From CAWCWK01 sp963842125 (GTDB lineage: Bacteria; Pseudomonadota; Alphaproteobacteria; Rhizobiales; CAWCWK01): 64,000 nucleotides of DNA. Numbering within the stretch: the first letter of the stretch is position 1; each line of letters opens with the position of its first letter. The notes below the pieces were generated by a model. That model was not told the DNA's origin, made no database searches, and saw only the letters and a program-made list of their open reading frames with translations. This document shows positions 60,158 to 64,000 of this stretch, in pieces. The stretch is taken from the NCBI GenBank assembly GCA_963842125.1, contig CAWJFE010000005.1:1550001-1614000 (forward strand). The letters are read 5' to 3'. The position numbers were made by a program, and so were the translations under genes.

Positions 60158-60480
60158 TTCAGCCAATTTCCGGGACCCGCATCTGTTTCGTACTGCCGCC
60201 GTATCATCATCGCCTTGAGGGGCCGTAGCATCGCGATGGGAACGAAGAGGCCTAGCGGCAGCCAGAGAACGACGTGAACCCACATCGCCGGCCGAAAGAG
60301 AATCTCGACGGCGAGGGCGCCGCCGAGAACGAGAGTGCCGGCCATGAGGGTTATGAAGACGGCCGGTCCGTCGCCCGAGTCCGCAAAGTCATAGTCCAGA
60401 CCGCAATTCGGGCAGCTGTCCCGCAGGCTGAGGAAACCCTTGAAGAGAGGACCCCGGCGACATCGCGGACACCGGGCCAA
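60154..60480 (-). CDS. DUF983 small membrane protein
   Basis: A 108-aa protein starting at TTG with GGGAGG upstream. The N-terminus has a zinc-ribbon-like CPRCRRGPLFKGFLSLRDSC followed by PNCGLDYDF (two CxxC pairs), then two membrane helices (VFITLMAGTLVLGGALAVEI and VHVVLWLPLGLFVPIAML). DUF983 proteins commonly sit between ctaE and SURF1; a metal-handling role in oxidase assembly is suspected but unproven. Confidence 0.9.
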   Translation of the reverse strand: MARCPRCRRGPLFKGFLSLRDSCPNCGLDYDFADSGDGPAVFITLMAGTLVLGGALAVEILFRPAMWVHVVLWLPLGLFVPIAMLRPLKAMMIRRQYETDAGPGNWLK

Positions 60481-60503
60481 GCCGATCGGCCTCCCGAACT
60501 CGT

Positions 60504-61403
60504 CTAATGCGCCATCGATCCGGCGCCCCAGACGTAGATCGCGGCGAAGAGGAAGAGCCAGACGACATCGACGAAATGCCAGTACCAGGCGGCAGCCTCG
60601 AAGCCGAAATGGCTGCGGGGCGTGAAGTGGCCGGCGAGCGCGCGGGCGAGGCAGACGGCGAGGAAGATGGTGCCGACGAGGACGTGGAAGCCATGGAAGC
60701 CGGTCGCCATGTAGAAGGTCGACGAGTAGATGTTTCCGCCGAAGCCGAAGGCCGCATGGCTGTACTCATAGGCCTGGAGCAGGCTGAAGAGCGCGCCGAG
60801 AACGACCGTCGAGATCAGTCCCCACTTCACGCCTTCGCGATCGCCTTCGAGCAGCGCGTGGTGCGCCCAGGTCACCGCCGTACCCGACCAGAGCAGGATG
60901 AGCGTGTTGAGGAGCGGCAGATGCCACGGGTCGAACGTCTGTATACCGGCAGGCGGCCACTGACCGCCAAGCGCCTCGGCCCGCAACGGCTCGACGGCGG
61001 AGTCGGGGAAGAGCGCGCCATCGAAATAGGCCCAGAACCATGCGACGAAGAACATCACTTCCGACGCGATGAAGAGCATGACGCCATAGCGCAGGTGCAT
61101 CTTCACGACCGGCGTATGCGCCTTCTCCACGATCGACTCGTGCACGACCTGCCACCACCAGCCGGCCATGCAGTAAAGAACCGCGATGAGACCAAGGCCC
61201 ATCAGCAACCATGTACCGTCGTGCATGTAGATGACGGCGCCGACCGCGAGCAGCAGCGTGCTGACCGAGGAAATAAGCGGCCACGGGCTCGGATCGATGA
61301 TGTGGTAGTCATGCGTCTTGCCGTGGTGCGCGTGGTCCTCCACCGCCCGTGCCTTCGTATCGGGCGCCGGTGCGGCGATGTCGGCGGCGGTGAGGTCGGC
61401 CAT
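60504..61403 (-). CDS. ctaE: Cytochrome c oxidase subunit III
   Basis: A 299-aa seven-helix subunit of the aa3-type oxidase. The N-terminus carries HHGKTHDYHIIDPSPWPLIS near residue 26. WWWQVVHESIVEKAHTPVVK near residue 87, FIASEVMFFVAWFWAYFDGA near 112 and HGFHVLVGTIFLAVCLARAL near 235 are conserved. It is full length with about 25 extra N-terminal residues. It lies downstream of ctaG in the assembly operon. Confidence 0.97.
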   Translation of the reverse strand: MADLTAADIAAPAPDTKARAVEDHAHHGKTHDYHIIDPSPWPLISSVSTLLLAVGAVIYMHDGTWLLMGLGLIAVLYCMAGWWWQVVHESIVEKAHTPVVKMHLRYGVMLFIASEVMFFVAWFWAYFDGALFPDSAVEPLRAEALGGQWPPAGIQTFDPWHLPLLNTLILLWSGTAVTWAHHALLEGDREGVKWGLISTVVLGALFSLLQAYEYSHAAFGFGGNIYSSTFYMATGFHGFHVLVGTIFLAVCLARALAGHFTPRSHFGFEAAAWYWHFVDVVWLFLFAAIYVWGAGSMAH

Positions 61404-61535
61404 CGGTCTCGGTCCTTGCGGGTCGCGCTGACGCGCGGTCGTCGTTTGCGGTGTTGTAGCGCGGCCTTGCCGGACTGCGCTAGGGGCTGAGGAGGCGATT
61501 TCCCGTCCGAACGCGGCCGTGACCCTCGGATGTCG

Positions 61536-62099
61536 CTAGAGGCTCGCGGCCTTTGCCGGCACCGGCCGCACGGCATCCTTGTCGGGGAAGAACGTGTAGG
61601 AAAGCGTGATCTCGGTCACGTTCTTCATGTTCGGATCGTCAAGCGCATCGGGGGAGACGAAGAAGAGAACCGGCATATCGACGGCCTCCCCGCCTTCCAG
61701 GCCCTGCTCGCTGAAGCAGAAGCACTGGATCTTGTTGAAGTGGACGCCGGCCTGGGTGGGCGTGACGTTGAAGGTCGCCGTTCCCGCCGTCCAGCGCGAC
61801 GACAGATTGGCCGATTCGTAAGCGATGAGGGTCTGCTCGCCATAGGGCACGGTGATCGAGCGGGTCTTGGGTTTGAACGACCAGGGCAATCCTCCGGCCA
61901 CGTTCGCATCGAACCGAACGGTAACCGTTCGTCCCTCGACGGCGCCCGGCGCGGCGTCGGCGACCTGAGTCGTACCGCCGAAGCCCGTCACGCGGCAGAA
62001 GGCCTCGTAGAGGGGCACGGCGGCGTAGGAGACGCCGACCATGAGCGCGACGAAGGAGGCGCAGAGGACGGCGACCCGCCGGTGCTGGCGGCTACTCAT
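61536..62099 (-). CDS. ctaG: Cytochrome c oxidase assembly protein CtaG/Cox11
   Basis: A 187-aa single-pass copper chaperone that delivers copper to the CuB site of CtaD. It has an N-terminal membrane helix (VAVLCASFVALMVGVSYAAV) and a periplasmic beta domain. The copper-binding motif is FNKIQCFCFSEQGLEGGEAV near residue 127, and the LYEAFCRVTGFGG segment near residue 30 holds another conserved Cys. Its ATG overlaps the stop of the preceding 56-aa gene (ATGA). Confidence 0.96.
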   Translation of the reverse strand: MSSRQHRRVAVLCASFVALMVGVSYAAVPLYEAFCRVTGFGGTTQVADAAPGAVEGRTVTVRFDANVAGGLPWSFKPKTRSITVPYGEQTLIAYESANLSSRWTAGTATFNVTPTQAGVHFNKIQCFCFSEQGLEGGEAVDMPVLFFVSPDALDDPNMKNVTEITLSYTFFPDKDAVRPVPAKAASL

Positions 62100-62266
62100 A
62101 GCGCTCGGTCCACGACGTTCGCACCCAGCTTGTAGACGGTGACGACGTAAAAGAGCACGACCATCCCGAAGAGGGCGAGGCCGAGCGCGACAGAGCGAGC
62201 GCGGCGGCGTCGCTGTTGCTCCTTCGTCAGGACGAGGCCCGCGTCTTCGCCATCAAGCTGGTTCAT
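62096..62266 (-). CDS. Small single-pass membrane protein between ctaB and ctaG (CoxF-like)
   Basis: A 56-aa protein, MNQLDGEDAGLVLTKEQQRR then an Arg-rich stretch and one helix (SVALGLALFGMVVLFYVVTV). It overlaps ctaB by 4 bp and ctaG by 4 bp. A short protein of this type occupies the same place in Rhizobiales oxidase operons and is called CoxF; its role in oxidase assembly is not well defined. ATG 62,275 (MGGMNQ) is an alternative start. Confidence 0.85.
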   Translation of the reverse strand: MNQLDGEDAGLVLTKEQQRRRRARSVALGLALFGMVVLFYVVTVYKLGANVVDRAL

Positions 62267-63219
62267 CCCGCCCATCCTAGCGAAAGGCCGACCTCGGGCA
62301 TACCGTGTTCGACGAGAAGGACGGCGTAGAGGACGAAGAGATAGAGGATGGAGAAGCCGAAGAGCCGCTTGGCTTCCCGGTCCTCGTCGGCGCCGCCATC
62401 GTCGGTCGTCTGCCACACGCGAACGGCGAAGGTTAGGAAGACCGCACCGAGAACGGACGAAACGACCGCGTAGGTCATCCCGCCAAAGCCCAGCACGGCT
62501 GGGAGGACACCGAGGGGCACCAGGAGGATCGAGTAGGCGAGGATCTGGCGCTTGGTTTCGCGCGCCCCGCGCACGACGGGCAGCATCGGCACGCCGGCGC
62601 GGGCGTAGTCGCCGGAGCGGTAGAGGCCGAGAGCCCAGAAATGGGGCGGGGTCCAGATAAAGATGATGGCGAAGAGGACGAACGCCTCCCAGCCGATCGG
62701 CCCGCCGGCGGCGATCCACCCGATCGCCGGCGGGAATGCTCCGGCCGCCCCGCCGATGACGATGTTCTGCGGCGTCCGGCGCTTCAGCCACATCGTATAG
62801 ACGACGACATAGAAGAGGATCGTGAAGGCGAGAAAGGCCGCCGCCGACCAGCTGACCAGCAGTCCGAGCGTAAGAACGGACGCGGCCGAGAGAAAGCTGC
62901 CGAAGGCCAGAGCCTGCTCCGGCTCGATGGCGCCGGACGGTATGGGCCGGCGCAAGGTGCGCGTCATGACCCGGTCGATGTCGGCGTCGTACCACATGTT
63001 GAGCGCGCCCGACGCGCCGGCACCGATGGCGATGCAAAGGATCGACACGATCGCCGGTATCCAGTCGACCGAACCCGGTGCGGCCACGAGCCCGGTGAGG
63101 GCCGTGAAGACGACGAGCGACATGACGCGGGGCTTCAGAAGCGCCCAGTAGTCGGACACCTGCGCGCCCTCGGGCAGTTCGTTCGTTCTCGTCTCTTCGA
63201 CCGTGGCCTGAAGGGTCAT
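62263..63219 (-). CDS. ctaB: Protoheme IX farnesyltransferase (heme o synthase)
   Basis: A 318-aa UbiA-family membrane prenyltransferase that converts heme b to heme o. The prenyl-diphosphate site is in ALNMWYDADIDRVMTRTLRR with PIPSG near residue 85. IFIWTPPHFWALGLYRSGDY near residue 195 contains the second conserved region. It has about nine helices. The ATG at 63,217-63,219 gives MTLQATVEETRTNELPEG. It is followed by the CoxF-like gene with a 4-bp overlap. Confidence 0.96.
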   Translation of the reverse strand: MTLQATVEETRTNELPEGAQVSDYWALLKPRVMSLVVFTALTGLVAAPGSVDWIPAIVSILCIAIGAGASGALNMWYDADIDRVMTRTLRRPIPSGAIEPEQALAFGSFLSAASVLTLGLLVSWSAAAFLAFTILFYVVVYTMWLKRRTPQNIVIGGAAGAFPPAIGWIAAGGPIGWEAFVLFAIIFIWTPPHFWALGLYRSGDYARAGVPMLPVVRGARETKRQILAYSILLVPLGVLPAVLGFGGMTYAVVSSVLGAVFLTFAVRVWQTTDDGGADEDREAKRLFGFSILYLFVLYAVLLVEHGMPEVGLSLGWAG

Positions 63220-63316
63220 CGGCGGTGTCGCTCCCGTCGTCTGCTTCGCGGTAGATAGCACGACGCCGGAACTCTTGAGGAGCCCCGGCGTCGCTGCGTC
63301 CAGATGTCCGACCGGT

Positions 63317-64000
63317 CTACTTGATGCGCGGCAGGGTCTCGAACTGATGGAAGGGCGGCGGAGAGGACAGCGTCCACTCCAGCGTCGTCGCGCCCGCACC
63401 CCAGGGGTTGTCGCCCGCCGGAATTTTCTTGCGGAAGGTCTGGAAAAGGTCGGCGAACCAGATGAAGAGCGATGCGACCATCAGGTAGGTACCGATGGAC
63501 GACACGAAGTGCCAGCCCGCGAAGGCGTCCGGATAGTCCACATAGCGGCGCGGCATGCCGGCCAGGCCGAGGAAGTGCTGCGGGAAGAAGATCAGGTTCA
63601 CCGCGATGAAGAAGGTGATGAAGAAGATCTTACCCAGCGTCTCGTCGTACATGTATCCGGAAATCTTCGGCAGCCAGTAGTACCAGCCGGCGAAGATCGC
63701 GAAGACGGCGCCGAGCGACAGCACATAGTGGAAGTGCGCGACGACGTAGTAGGTGTCGTGCAGCGCGTGGTCGATGCCGGCGTTGGCGAGTACGACGCCC
63801 GTTACGCCGCCGACCGTGAAGAGGAAGATGAAGCCGATCGCCCAGAGCATGGGCACCTTGAACTCGATCGAGCCGCCCCACATCGTTGCGATCCAAGAGA
63901 AGATCTTCACGCCCGTCGGCACCGCGATGACCATGGTTGCGAAGACGAAATAGGCCTGTACGTCGACGTCGAGACCGACGGTGTACATGTGGTGCGCCCA
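63317..64000 (-). CDS. ctaD: Cytochrome c oxidase subunit I, C-terminal part (cut by window end)
   Basis: The last 227 codons of the heme-copper oxidase catalytic subunit. The visible part opens WAHHMYTVGLDVDVQAYFVF, where the HH pair ligates CuB. It continues with VPTGVKIFSWIATMWGGSIE (K-channel region) and the heme-ligand region DTYYVVAHFHYVLSLGAVFA, which holds the axial His for heme a3 and heme a. FLGLAGMPRRYVDYPDAFAG is near the end. Most of the gene and its promoter lie beyond base 64,000. Confidence 0.97.
   Translation of the reverse strand, partial: WAHHMYTVGLDVDVQAYFVFATMVIAVPTGVKIFSWIATMWGGSIEFKVPMLWAIGFIFLFTVGGVTGVVLANAGIDHALHDTYYVVAHFHYVLSLGAVFAIFAGWYYWLPKISGYMYDETLGKIFFITFFIAVNLIFFPQHFLGLAGMPRRYVDYPDAFAGWHFVSSIGTYLMVASLFIWFADLFQTFRKKIPAGDNPWGAGATTLEWTLSSPPPFHQFETLPRIK

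Overview
The window is GC-rich, densely coded and clearly alphaproteobacterial. Diagnostic blocks are the cytochrome c oxidase assembly order ctaD-ctaB-small protein-ctaG-ctaE-DUF983-SURF1; rpoD-dnaG-yqeY-carA; carB-greA-ELM1-like-trxB-LysR; and polyprenyl synthase-DUF2007-methyltransferase-glyQS. DnaG and the sigma factor have alphaproteobacterial features. The overall order fits Hyphomicrobiales (Rhizobiales) best, with Rhodobacterales as the alternative; this is inferred from gene order, not from a search.

Layout. 1-20.2 kb is core chromosome: glyS/glyQ, a small secreted protein, a tRNA methyltransferase-like gene, polyprenyl synthase, ispE with a TPR protein, ETF-quinone oxidoreductase, a divergent family-4-type uracil-DNA glycosylase, a TadG-like protein, a glutamate-cysteine ligase relative convergent with glutathione reductase, then rpiA, msrA, an EF-hand protein, gabD, gph and a 1-Cys peroxiredoxin. 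A tRNA-Val(CAC) gene with a good sigma-70-type promoter closes this part.

20,273-32,267 is an integrated element of about 11.9 kb, bounded by perfect 50-bp direct repeats of the tRNA-Val 3' end (attL/attR). It encodes a P4-type tyrosine integrase, a MerR/AlpA-like excisionase candidate, a Toprim primase-helicase, a SRAP (YedK/HMCES-like) protein and several unknown proteins. It also carries a tight three-gene cassette with an intact 982-aa tail tape measure protein and a head-tail-joining-like protein, but no recognisable terminase, portal, capsid, tail tube or lysis gene. Both ends have GGCTACC arm-type repeats in helical register. Inside are two candidate origin or control regions: two perfect DnaA boxes, and a 15-bp inverted repeat with four CTTGTTG motifs. 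It reads as a phage satellite or phage-derived island rather than an ordinary prophage; this is the most unusual system in the window.

32.3-50.2 kb returns to core genes: enoyl-CoA hydratase, a second UDG-superfamily protein, an orphan histidine kinase, divergent cobT/cobS, a DUF1289 protein, an aspartic protease, TauE/SafE, dusA, an M42 peptidase, dgoA/dgoK, hlyU-rpoD, dnaG, yqeY, carA and a phosphatase. 50.2-50.8 kb holds a small regulatory locus (35-aa ORF, XRE repressor, matched GCAC-N3-GTGC palindromes) between carA and carB. 50.8-58 kb has carB, greA, an ELM1-like gene, trxB, LysR and a candidate 51-aa ORF at a strong terminator. 58.2-64 kb holds DUF1489, a lipoprotein and the terminal-oxidase biogenesis operon, cut by the window end in ctaD.

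Three copies of a palindromic intergenic repeat (about 190-235 bp; 29-bp perfect arms in the best copy) lie at 4.2, 19.9 and 45.4 kb. No rRNA, CRISPR array or IS transposase was seen.
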